This document shows, piece after piece, positions 39,201-47,129 of a DNA stretch of 64,000 nt. The notes below the pieces were generated by a model that saw nothing but the letters and a program-made list of their open reading frames with translations, had not been told where the DNA came from and made no database searches. This DNA comes from CALMFG01 sp963674805 (GTDB lineage: Bacteria > Bacillota > Clostridia > Christensenellales > CALMFG01). The position numbers and the translations under genes are program-made. Numbering within the stretch: the first letter of the stretch is position 1; each line of letters opens with the position of its first letter. Location: positions 545,029 through 609,028 of the forward strand of contig CAXXNY010000021.1 of the NCBI GenBank assembly GCA_963674805.2, given 5' to 3'.

Positions 39201-42200
39201 AGGCCTACGGGCTTAAAAACCCGGTGGATCCGTCATCCGGCACCAATTATATTGTGCTTGAAGATGACGGCACCGGCGATTTGAGTTTTTCCGCCTGGGC
39301 GGATGCGGACAGCACCATTCATGCGGCGTTTGTCGATCATGAGAACACCGCGCAGACAACCGGAACCACCGAAGAGAAAATGGTTGCGGCCGCAAAGGAT
39401 ACTATAGTCACGAAAGTATCGTTTAAAGTCGAAGACGCTGACAATGACGGAGTCAATGACCAGAATGCTTTTGTCAGAGACGGCCGGTTCTCATCCGACC
39501 ATGGCAGCCTCTATTGTGTGCCCGACGGCGCAAACAGCGGTGATGTCGTGTTTTTCGGGACGTCAAATCATTATTCCGACACGCAGGCGGCGCTTGAAAA
39601 AACGAAGTTTGCAGATTATATCGATCACATATACGGCACTGAAACGCCTGAATATGCCGGGTTTATGAGGGATGTCCAAAACGGGTTGATTGAGACACGC
39701 GGACAATCAACTAACTTCAATCTTGCGGTTTATAACGGTACATCCTGGGCGGTGAGCAAGCAACCTCCGGGTGTGGCTAATGAAAAGCTGGACAACTCTG
39801 AAATCATGTACCGGGATTCCGGAACAGACAGCGCGCTTGGCGATTATGACCGGTATTATTTAGCCTATACCGCAACAGAAAATGTGTATTTTACTGCGGA
39901 CGGTATTTTGACAAATGACGGGCAAACGGCCGCAGACTGGGCGGCGGTTAAACGCGCCTATGTACGGGAGGCCAAAGCTTTTGGTGACGGCACGGTTGTC
40001 TGGGGCACACCCTGTTTGATTCGGACAGCCGTTGACTTTCACCGGAACGGAGAAGGCATTGCGCCTTTAAACGAAAATAAGGACGGGATTTATTCAGGCG
40101 GTGCAAAGACTGAATCGGTAGAAGACCCTTATTTCAGCAACCTCCAATTCTTAGAAGGTAAACTGGACGGGTATCATACCGAAAAATTCCTGCTCCTGGA
40201 GATGAACCAGAATACTTATTCCATCAATCAGGATTCTTTGGATGCCATGATTGAAAACGGCGTCGGCGGAGATGTGAAGCCTTTCTTCTCATCCGGTACG
40301 GATGCGGCGGGTAAGGTGAACGCCACAATCGGAACGGACGGTCAGGGTAATGTCTGCGCCGTATATACCAGCCTGATTCCGGCGACAGGAAATAATGCGG
40401 TTTATATCACAAAATTTGATTCCGATGAAGGCACATGGGGCGAAGGCGTCATGCTGGCGATGAACTATATGCAGGCCTATGAAGACGGAATCATAAACGA
40501 ATGGGATAACAGCGAACTGGAGCAGGCCTATATAGGCAGACTGAACGGCTATACAAACGGCGGGATGGATGAGTTTACGTTCTCCGATATGGAGGTTGCG
40601 CTCGGCTGTACAGACGCCGGGGATGAGACTGTTCTGATTGTCTCAAACGGCAGCCATAAGGACTTAATTGAACATACCTTTAATGTTGAAGGAGAAGCGG
40701 TTACAAAAGTGATTGCTGACCCGAAAACCGAGGCGGAAGGCGGTATCTATGCAATCAGCTTTGGCGTTGGCGATAAGAGTATCGGACAGATTAACCTTAA
40801 ATTTGCATCGAATGACGATTTTACCGCGGGCTCGGTATTAAACAGCAGACTGAGCCTGATGAATAACGGAGATGTTGCGCTTCGGGGAAGCGACAGCCAT
40901 CCGATAACGGTCGGTCTGTGGCTGAAAACGACAACTGCGACGCTTTCGATTTGTGAGTGGGAAGTCAAAGAGCGGATTAAAGTCGGGCAGATTGTTGCGC
41001 TGGAAGGCGAAAGCAACGCCCTGACGGATAATATCCCTACCGGCAGCGTGTTCTATGTTACCGTCAAAGAGGACGGGGCGTATGCGGCTGACCCGCTTAA
41101 CTTCAGTTCCCTTCCCGAAGGCGGAGATATGACGGTTATAGAAAACACCGAGCTAGCGATAGAGAATGCCACGTTTGAGAGTGTCGGCGTGGACAGCAGC
41201 GGGAATACAATTGTTGAAACGAGTTTTGTGGTCACCAATCGCGGAAGAAAGACAGCGGACGATGTGTTTATCCAGTTCTCTTGCCAGACCGGGAAAGACC
41301 AAAACGGCAGTCCGACTTATCAGGCACTAGACCTCAGCGGAAACGCGCTGAACACAACGGTTCAGCAAACGATCAGCAGTTTTACGCAACTGGGATTCTC
41401 CACCGCAAGTGACGAACAGAACGGTATTTTTAAGCTATATAACACAAATGACGGGGACGATAAAAACAGCATCGCACCGGGCAACGCCAGACAGGTGACC
41501 GGTACGTTTAAACTGCCGCCGTCATGTTATACCGGCGACGCCGGAGATATCGCGAGCTTGATTCTTGAGGTGTTCAGCGATGATGATGCGCAGACGGCAC
41601 GGATAAACGGGCTGTTTGTTGCCGAGCATAACGAATATAACAGCAGCAATAATATTGTTTCCGTGGATATTGCGCCCAAGACTTTCTTCAGGGTGCCGGA
41701 CAGCATCACCGTTGCGGTGGGGAGCACGATGCTTCTCCCAGCCAGCATGTATTCTACATTAGGGCGATCGCCTGTGGTCACGGTTTCGGAGATATTGAAC
41801 GATGAAACCGGAACAGAACCGGAGCATTTCGGTATCAAATATTACAGCAAGAGCAAAAATGGGTTGGTTTTAACTCCGGGAAATGAAGGCAGCGGGTTTA
41901 TTCGGGTGAGCGATACGCTGACCAATTCCTTTGTGGATATTGCATATACGACGACGCCCTCCGGTGACGGAATTAATATCTATAATGATAATAACCTGTT
42001 TACGTTTTATAATGCCGACGATACAGCGTATGATCCGAATGTTGCGGGAGACTGGGAATTCTATTCGGGCGTCAATGAATGGGGGATGGATCCGGAAACG
42101 GCGGAGCCATACATCCATAACCTTGCTAAGGGCAGTAAGGGCGCATACTTTGAATTTGAGACGCTGGCTTCGGGGATAGATTTGTATTTTGACGGAAGTG

Positions 42201-45200
42201 CAACGATATCCAGCACATTCAGCGGATTTTCGGATACGCAGGTCACAGCAGACGGCGGCACTGATTTTGTGCATATTGATTTCGGTGATAACCCGGCTTA
42301 TGTCTCACATATGGTAACCATTGAAGTGGATTCGCTAAATGCACAGTTTGACAAAATGATTACTTACTTTACCGGCGATACACCGACACCGGCGGATGAT
42401 GCGGCTTCGCCTCAGATATACTGGAGTCGGAGCTTTCCGGATACAGCATCAATGGATTCAGGAAGTGTCAGCCTGACCTGTTATGTGCTGGACGAATCCG
42501 GGCTTGCGAATGTTACACTGAATGATATTGAACCGCTTACCTTAGTCAAATCGTCGGATTCAATGTGGCAGTTTGATATGGCCATTACACAAAACATGGA
42601 ACTGAATATATCCGCTGTGGATATAACGGGGAAATCAACGTCAAGAACGGTAGTGGTCGATTGGTTCAATGACCCAATCAGCGCGAACACCATAGCAACC
42701 GCCCCGGAAGTCTCGGCGCGATTCGTCAACGAAGCCGGGGAGGACCATACCGGGTTGGTGAACGCGGCAAACAGGGCGTATATTGATTATAATTATACTG
42801 CTGCACCGGGCACGACGATTGTTCCGGAAGATGTCAGCGTTTACTATTTCAACGCCGGGGAAGCGGTATTTGAGGCAATGTCTCAAAACGCTGACGGGAA
42901 ATATGAAGTTACCAATAACGGACAGTATTGCGTGACAGTTGTGGACAGCAACGGCAGATATACGTCCGTAATTTTGGATATGTCTGACGTGGATACAGCA
43001 CTGCCTTCGGTCACTTTGTCTGAGACAGCGGTCAAGCTGACACAGAGTCCGACAGGCACGGCACTGAAATATCTGGTCAGCAAGATGGGCGTCGGGACGG
43101 ATACGATTGATACGGTGACTCTGAACGGCCAGCCGTTAACAATAGTATTAAACAAGGCGGAAGTGAGCGGGGAAGTGCCGGTTCGGTTCAGCGGGTCATA
43201 CCAATTAACAGGCACGGATACCTCCGGCAACGCCAACAGCACATCCAGATTGGTTTCGAATATCGGCATCAATACGGACGCCTCCGGGATATTCAGCAGC
43301 ACAGTTTCCTGGTCGGGAGCCGGCAACGGCACGCTGTCGATTCATATGGCCGATATTTTCGGCGGGATGTACGATGCGTCGGTACTGTTGGCAAGCGATA
43401 CATATCAGGGCGATTATGAATATTTAATCTGTGGCTCGGCGGATGCCTATGCCGGGGATATTCATGATGCCGCGGCACTGAGTTTCTTAAGCGATCCGGC
43501 GCACGTGTGGTCAACGCAGACGGACTATACCGGACTTTTACCGGACACTTATACGGTCTATACGCGCGACGCGCAGGACTCCGGCAACCAATCGGTGCTG
43601 GCATCAAATACGGTTGTGGTCGGGGACGACCGGGTATCATGCACAATCATAAAAACGGATATCCATACATACGGTGATACATCAGGGACAATCGAAATAA
43701 CGGCGGCAAAAGGAAGCGGAGATTATAAGTATAGTATTGACGGCGGCAGTTCGTGGCACACAAGAAACAGCTTTACCGGCCTATCGGCGGGGATTTATGA
43801 GGTTATGGCCGTTGATGACAACAATGACCAGAACATTTCGGAAATCACGCAGGTCATCATTGCGGATCCGGATAAAGTCACGATTATCAACGCGACAACA
43901 ACATGGGATAAGGCGACAAAGACGGGCAGTGTGACGCTGACCGCGGCAGGCGGGAACGGAACCTTTGAGTTCAGCATTGACGGTGGCACCACATGGCAAA
44001 CATCAGCTGTATTCAGCGGTTTGGCTGAAGGAACATACAAAGTAATTGCGAGAGACGCCGCGGACATCCAGAATGTATCTGAAGCATATTCTGTCAGAAT
44101 AAAAGAACCGAAATCGGTCAAACTGAGCGCGACATACGGGGACGTCAGTGTCAGAGGCGGAAATGACGGATGGATATTGTTATCCGCTACCGGCGGCAGC
44201 GGGCATTATGAATACAGCATTGATAACGGGAAGAAGTGGTACGCGTCCGGATATTTCACCGGACTAACCGCAAAGACCTATTATATTTATGCCCGTGACA
44301 AATACGACCATGCGAATATGTCATCCATGGTTAAAATCGTTATTGAAGAACCGGATGAGAAAATATTGCCGGATATCATCGTTACGATTGATAAAAAAGA
44401 TGCGCAGGTACTGTGCGGCCATGATGGCGCCATTATGGTTACCGCCGAAGGCGGAAGCGGGAGTTATCAATACCGGATTAATAACGGTACATGGCAGACC
44501 AGTAATAATTTTGCCTGGCTGAGTGCTGGCGAATATATCGTTGAAGTGAGAGATGAAGCCGATTATACGCATCTGTCAAAGCCGGTCAAGGTCACCATTA
44601 CAGAACCAGATGCTGTGTCGTTTGTATCGGATGTTCAGCCCCAAACCGCGGCAGGAATGAACGACGGTTCAATTATATTTACCGCAAATGGAGGCAACGG
44701 CACATTCGAATACAGTATAAACGGCGGGATTTCGTGGCAGGACAGCAATGCCTTCTTGAATCTTCCGGTCGGTATTTATCACCTGATGGTGCGCGATAAA
44801 CGCGACTATAATAATATATCGCTTTCAAAGAGGATTGTGCTTGCGCCGGACCAGAGTATGCTGGAAACAAAGCAGCGGACAAAGCGGACTGTATATGTAG
44901 CAGGAGTGCTGCTGGATAGTCAGGGAAACCCGGTTCAAGGGTATTCACTAATCGTCTTTCCCGGTCAAGTTGTGGTTAATGTCGGAGCAGACGGGCAGTA
45001 CCGGTTTGAAGGTGTTGGTCTGGAAGATGCGGTGATTGTTATTATGGATGCCGATGAGAACGAGGTTGGCAGATATCAGCTGGTATTCGAAAAGGGTGAA
45101 GAAGCGGCTGTTCAAGCGATTAATAATCTGGTTAGAGTGACATATAACAAACGGACACAAGGCATCAATGTTCCGCTGCAGACCGATGAGGCAGATTCGG

Positions 45201-45559
45201 CGTTCAGGGCACTGGGCAAGAGTATCAGGGTGATCCAAAAAGAAAAGACTAATTTGATCTGGCTGTGGCTGAGCGGCGGTATGATTATACTCGCGGCGTT
45301 AGGTGCGGGATTGTGGCTTTTGTTGAAGAAAAAGGCTGCAGAGATATCCAAATATTTGTCCGCTGTTTCAAGATATTTCGGTAAGATGAAAGATAACTTT
45401 CACAGTGGCATGCAGAAATTAATTAAGAATAACCGCAAGTTGAAGATTATGCTGTCCAAATTAAGACAAAAGACAAGGCAGCGCGTCCTGAACATTAAAA
45501 TCCGTTATACAGAATGGAAGAAGAAAAGGCTGGATAAGAAGATGAAAAAGGATAACTGA
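33269..45559 (+). CDS. Giant (4096-residue) membrane-anchored surface protein
   Basis: Signal peptide 1-32 (ending EANAYF region), AGGA at 33256-33259. After an acidic Pro-rich linker (about 140-195) comes a Calx-beta-like pair near 325-510 (TTVDDTAIAGKDY and DDEANE blocks). The middle 2500 residues are beta-rich; about 1560-1840 has alternating hydrophobic strands (GFSFSIKAVFAPC, VEVGAGIGVELLSFEVYAK-like). A CARDB-like unit lies near 2630-2760. At about 3450-3860 there are five SprB-like repeats of about 80 residues (GGNGTFEFSIDGGTTWQ). Next come a carboxypeptidase-regulatory/Cna-B-like stalk, a membrane helix at 3996-4019, and a 75-residue very basic cytoplasmic tail. No sortase motif. It is probably an adhesin or substrate-binding scaffold controlled by the divergent LAL regulator. 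Confidence 0.85.
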   Translation: MGFMMSAFMKRSVSLLIVIVLIAGMIPIEANAYFNDRPTGTPMIVDQNGNEIQIEKSWEETFPYGTFAFSNSQLTVEEAGEAQEILIYRLGGTTGRAEAIISYDPAVVPDDEGRLMTMNAVSASDIIIEVEDDQPIAKYQPLGQPEAPKAGNPPVTPTIDEKKSTPNTMPEENKEEADEPEAETEGSGNEDPIEAIISNSLKLNNLVFRNRLKADSRIGNIKTVIPTTGTSDDIVYGKRYIKANVSADSYQWYTLYADEWEIIDGAVSNYLEVSNEHYDDYDFRVEYKTKGQWYCSNSVKGVVYKQPKAEVLPEMPKDIELKADPTYSVIEMEPDTYDGYDFKVVFAENEWIKKIIITPQDDALNESDEFGTFTITDCIGGSLYDSANTLTLHVVDDEANEPTDISFELQDVIVDKCDQKLSVKVIRTGDITFPVQVSYTTVDDTAIAGKDYAEASGELAFFGDLTELMIDIDLISDGTVSGDIKNFKIELFDLLGGGDTECTMTIPAINVSLSNTGYSANMNMASIFANTGGAVDLTQSVGISERATMGTPEDPAAGDETTERYEETQVPLARVEDEKSEAAEADDGISADDAALNETKDDFGIIPLSTARTAGGVIPLTYDYKDDQGNRLVLDFSQWDEALPSGYNPHMDDTYWTDFQLFLGNMEMVMNLVPEYNNFYNFPCNDSEGYWANSTGLFSPILNSGADYTSTDNVAYPITYTLDSGTWTEAWVVSADVQSNDLDQLNTFASVPYLSQKYSSIYTYGDYKQGAYGYWDGYGIYSMPELSLYNNANGARESVIQPFDKISTGVVENVENSREIDLTKNYNYLRLWVYQNAVVNEGFTYVGEKHEIGWMRLEEVLFKRRVFEDSDFYLKIYTANDADAVANINDGNITELDDSTDIYSQIKPAISILPHMGGVKLDTNQLYVGSQLKISLGATGGYRMPTVDGTDVAYGIALVDGDGNVLKKATESTTAGDYYLDLAWTDMTSEQITGSNEYTIAVIMERQQKLIVDITPSVPRYDDGDPGTADAIDPTRIDDAVADFKSSVSGGVIDIGYSKTDTSKATNFDYKTQSLSVNQTALDTGNSKAMLEFDLDNLPAYNINNIQKINFNLPAQDRIVFNGVIYKGNEDIYIPTKAFSTSTMVFKYYDSDYIEAQNIMSLTILDKYLYYDANGNGKIDGYFDESTNLFVLKDGTDEFIQVLRDDEELNESQIKRNGNSQYFIKVMYEKTARCLVDVDGTHAEARAQLVPAFTTGITNETVLKSLAREVKDYRYVTGAPTRILPEISGVIETEDQKEARADTISYFCSSDDLLMYGPEAMQMSMLDISLGGDRSPAASSGWTPEFDGSLLYDYDNPEFISVKSGITGKETPIAELDSFDSNTGIVSYKGSGLENINQYLGSLTADDTFSICIRQQDENIDQITSGNLSIEDCQYRFEASAGGKVSIIPQADYLSDMKNPSNPALDFDMDDTGLEYESFGTDFGIELPTISANAGSYLKVFTKKNEIAFTVGLPEASDMEGVEDFMRINKYRSARHALVQASGGASSAKKHSFDGNLGYAFLFKYDPLVNNFVFSEFSFYITFGFSFSIKAVFAPCPILYVYFKLSLSLTISTGMTVLQETVESENADVCPTAATGFTGSIGSFHDYHTTQKAFNIYFEGKLYLDCQTLSGDQPDNVTDGYIKSDDDTKPVTIILKQQSGYTLSEEMMVRIIAVQNNTNIKKIVPVEKSEMTPYWNGITFSPKLYIEVGAGIGVELLSFEVYAKASIGCTIQLGSQVPGAADDDDALVGLNFGLGMGFRVVVFLFSYSMDFFQYSADYDAINDEWTEKMGEFVEDSTFGSTSTTFNPFSDEGSYTYAPGDFIEPPASSYLTQIVYSPEDNLNGSPRTMLKITNGIGRLAYDASDPTEVPFQISGYSSSGDAFKLADGMVAEYEKQVVTVDGDNYLIYTQSRSSTESVDASMLVMSKIVLTADPVSGDQAYGLKNPVDPSSGTNYIVLEDDGTGDLSFSAWADADSTIHAAFVDHENTAQTTGTTEEKMVAAAKDTIVTKVSFKVEDADNDGVNDQNAFVRDGRFSSDHGSLYCVPDGANSGDVVFFGTSNHYSDTQAALEKTKFADYIDHIYGTETPEYAGFMRDVQNGLIETRGQSTNFNLAVYNGTSWAVSKQPPGVANEKLDNSEIMYRDSGTDSALGDYDRYYLAYTATENVYFTADGILTNDGQTAADWAAVKRAYVREAKAFGDGTVVWGTPCLIRTAVDFHRNGEGIAPLNENKDGIYSGGAKTESVEDPYFSNLQFLEGKLDGYHTEKFLLLEMNQNTYSINQDSLDAMIENGVGGDVKPFFSSGTDAAGKVNATIGTDGQGNVCAVYTSLIPATGNNAVYITKFDSDEGTWGEGVMLAMNYMQAYEDGIINEWDNSELEQAYIGRLNGYTNGGMDEFTFSDMEVALGCTDAGDETVLIVSNGSHKDLIEHTFNVEGEAVTKVIADPKTEAEGGIYAISFGVGDKSIGQINLKFASNDDFTAGSVLNSRLSLMNNGDVALRGSDSHPITVGLWLKTTTATLSICEWEVKERIKVGQIVALEGESNALTDNIPTGSVFYVTVKEDGAYAADPLNFSSLPEGGDMTVIENTELAIENATFESVGVDSSGNTIVETSFVVTNRGRKTADDVFIQFSCQTGKDQNGSPTYQALDLSGNALNTTVQQTISSFTQLGFSTASDEQNGIFKLYNTNDGDDKNSIAPGNARQVTGTFKLPPSCYTGDAGDIASLILEVFSDDDAQTARINGLFVAEHNEYNSSNNIVSVDIAPKTFFRVPDSITVAVGSTMLLPASMYSTLGRSPVVTVSEILNDETGTEPEHFGIKYYSKSKNGLVLTPGNEGSGFIRVSDTLTNSFVDIAYTTTPSGDGINIYNDNNLFTFYNADDTAYDPNVAGDWEFYSGVNEWGMDPETAEPYIHNLAKGSKGAYFEFETLASGIDLYFDGSATISSTFSGFSDTQVTADGGTDFVHIDFGDNPAYVSHMVTIEVDSLNAQFDKMITYFTGDTPTPADDAASPQIYWSRSFPDTASMDSGSVSLTCYVLDESGLANVTLNDIEPLTLVKSSDSMWQFDMAITQNMELNISAVDITGKSTSRTVVVDWFNDPISANTIATAPEVSARFVNEAGEDHTGLVNAANRAYIDYNYTAAPGTTIVPEDVSVYYFNAGEAVFEAMSQNADGKYEVTNNGQYCVTVVDSNGRYTSVILDMSDVDTALPSVTLSETAVKLTQSPTGTALKYLVSKMGVGTDTIDTVTLNGQPLTIVLNKAEVSGEVPVRFSGSYQLTGTDTSGNANSTSRLVSNIGINTDASGIFSSTVSWSGAGNGTLSIHMADIFGGMYDASVLLASDTYQGDYEYLICGSADAYAGDIHDAAALSFLSDPAHVWSTQTDYTGLLPDTYTVYTRDAQDSGNQSVLASNTVVVGDDRVSCTIIKTDIHTYGDTSGTIEITAAKGSGDYKYSIDGGSSWHTRNSFTGLSAGIYEVMAVDDNNDQNISEITQVIIADPDKVTIINATTTWDKATKTGSVTLTAAGGNGTFEFSIDGGTTWQTSAVFSGLAEGTYKVIARDAADIQNVSEAYSVRIKEPKSVKLSATYGDVSVRGGNDGWILLSATGGSGHYEYSIDNGKKWYASGYFTGLTAKTYYIYARDKYDHANMSSMVKIVIEEPDEKILPDIIVTIDKKDAQVLCGHDGAIMVTAEGGSGSYQYRINNGTWQTSNNFAWLSAGEYIVEVRDEADYTHLSKPVKVTITEPDAVSFVSDVQPQTAAGMNDGSIIFTANGGNGTFEYSINGGISWQDSNAFLNLPVGIYHLMVRDKRDYNNISLSKRIVLAPDQSMLETKQRTKRTVYVAGVLLDSQGNPVQGYSLIVFPGQVVVNVGADGQYRFEGVGLEDAVIVIMDADENEVGRYQLVFEKGEEAAVQAINNLVRVTYNKRTQGINVPLQTDEADSAFRALGKSIRVIQKEKTNLIWLWLSGGMIILAALGAGLWLLLKKKAAEISKYLSAVSRYFGKMKDNFHSGMQKLIKNNRKLKIMLSKLRQKTRQRVLNIKIRYTEWKKKRLDKKMKKDN

Positions 45560-45610
45560 GACAAATTTAGTGGCTAAATGCGTTAAGCCGCACGGCTAAT
45601 CGAAACCGAT

Positions 45611-45642
45611 AAGGGTATCTCTGTTTAATAGATGCCCTTTTT
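45611..45642 (+). terminator. Intrinsic terminator after the giant surface-protein gene
   Basis: AAGGGTATCT (45611-45620) pairs with AGATGCCCTT (45630-45639) with one wobble, followed by T residues. Confidence 0.75.
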
Positions 45643-45822
45643 GCTGTAGAATTGAGGTTTTTTAGACCGCGCGAAAAAAGCTCTGAACAGCAAAAATATC
45701 GAGGATATGATAAAAGCCAAGGATGAGCTGGGAGCTGCGGCAGCGCCATACAACAACCATAATGCATCCCAATAGTCTAAACTGCAGGCCAAAGAGGACT
45801 CAAGACTGGATTTCTCCTATAA

Positions 45823-46159
45823 TGGATATTTTCGATCTCGAATATCCCGAAAGGACGGTTACCGACATATTGATGCGTAATATGCTTCATCAACAGAGTA
45901 TGTTAGCACGACGATGATGAGTGACGCAACCTTCTTCGGGATAAACTTTGCTGACGGCAGAATTAAAGGATATCCTAAAGAACCAGGGAATCGTGGAGAT
46001 TCTGGACAGTATTATATCCGGCTGGTCCGCGGCGGAGAAAACTGCGGCATCAATAATTTTGCGGATAACCAGGACGGAACGATTTCAGACCTTTCTACTG
46101 GACTGATGCGGTCGGCCGCTGACAGCGGCGATGATGTATTTTTGCTGGATCTGTCATAG
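45823..46159 (+). pseudogene. Decayed fragment of a DUF1566-type gene
   Basis: From about 45854 one frame reads DGYRHIDA, a TAA at 45878-45880, then YASSTEYVSTTM, FFGINFADGRIKGYP and CGINNFADNQDGTISDLSTG. These match the intact lipoprotein at 3.0-4.6 kb block for block (QYATSTIYESGTM, FGVNFADGRIKGYP, YGVNSFVDNGDGTITDESTG). The TAA replaces the Gln codon. The signature Trp of TGLMW is changed to Arg, and the frame ends at 46159 in unrelated sequence. The 5' and 3' parts are missing. Further upstream (about 45672-45776) a short frame reads IEDMIKAKDELGAAAAPY, faintly like the end of an Hsp70, which I cannot confirm. Confidence 0.75.
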
Positions 46160-46289
46160 TATTAATAGCTGAATTGGGGATGGCGTTCAGGAATAGCAGT
46201 TCTCCGCATTCCAACCGCAATTTGAATTTTTGCGGCCAATGAATTGGGCACCAATGAATGTTTAAAATCGGCATCCCATACAGCAGTAA

Positions 46290-47105
46290 TCACTGCATCA
46301 GCTTTGCCATCACTACAAAACGCCCGTTTTCCTCGGTTGTGCAGGTAGAGAGCGTCAGCAAAATATCATCCTTATAGAAATTCATATGCGTCTGATGGAT
46401 GGACAGCCGGTGACATTCTTCCAGGAAGTTTAGCCACATTTCATCATAAGGGAATTCGGTATCGATATAGTAAAAATCGGTCGTCGTCTCAAACACAGCG
46501 AAGATCTTCCACTGCAGCGGTTCGTTAATCGTATCAAATTCAATGATTCGGTTCTCTAAAAAGAATTCCTGATCCTCATACTGTAAAAGCCCCTTAAACA
46601 TTGTGCCGTCTTTCATTCTGTGCCCGTATAAAATGATGTTCCGTGTTTTTGGGAAATCATCAATATCACACCGGTAATCCATAAAGATGGCGCCGGAGCT
46701 GTTTTCCTGGTTAGTGAATCCGTGGGTAATATAATAGTCATTGTCGTCGGCCTGAACGACTGGATACGCAATACCTGCGCTGTCTATGGTGATATAACCC
46801 ACCGTATCGGGATTACGATTGACATATTTTTTTAAGTATTTTGGGGGTTTTGCCGTTTCTTCAATGGCGTTCGTATTGCCGGATTGATTTATCTGCGTCG
46901 TGTCTTCTGTGCCGCTGACGGTTTCAATCGTCTGGATAACCTTTGGAGACCCAAGCGCGAAGACGAAAAAAATACAAAGCACCAAAACGATAGCAGCAAT
47001 GATAATGAGAGATTCTTTTGTCCTTTTTTCGATTGGTTGCTTTGTGTTTTTCGCATATTTTTTAAATCGATAAGGTTTAACAGTAAGTTTATTTTTTTTA
47101 TTCAA
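46290..47105 (-). CDS. Class B sortase (first copy)
   Basis: 271 residues with an N-terminal membrane anchor at about 32-52 and the sortase B catalytic domain outside. His162 in ILYGHRMKDG, Cys255 in TLSTC and Arg262 form the catalytic set; NRNPDTVGYITI and the long helix region before the Cys are typical of SrtB. The enzyme cleaves a sorting motif of the NP(Q/K/E)T type and links the protein to the cell wall. It starts 24 bp after the stop of the 899-residue surface-protein gene, whose C-terminus carries NPETD, so enzyme and probable substrate are one operon. A close homologue is encoded at 53.3 kb. Confidence 0.9.
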   Translation of the reverse strand: MNKKNKLTVKPYRFKKYAKNTKQPIEKRTKESLIIIAAIVLVLCIFFVFALGSPKVIQTIETVSGTEDTTQINQSGNTNAIEETAKPPKYLKKYVNRNPDTVGYITIDSAGIAYPVVQADDNDYYITHGFTNQENSSGAIFMDYRCDIDDFPKTRNIILYGHRMKDGTMFKGLLQYEDQEFFLENRIIEFDTINEPLQWKIFAVFETTTDFYYIDTEFPYDEMWLNFLEECHRLSIHQTHMNFYKDDILLTLSTCTTEENGRFVVMAKLMQ

Positions 47106-47129
47106 TGAAGCAGACCACCTTTAATGACA

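Noticed and set aside
43300..44870. Tandem repeat array suggestive of CRISPR
   Set aside because: The periodicity is about 240 bp of diverged coding sequence (SprB-like protein repeats), without short identical repeats or unique spacers.
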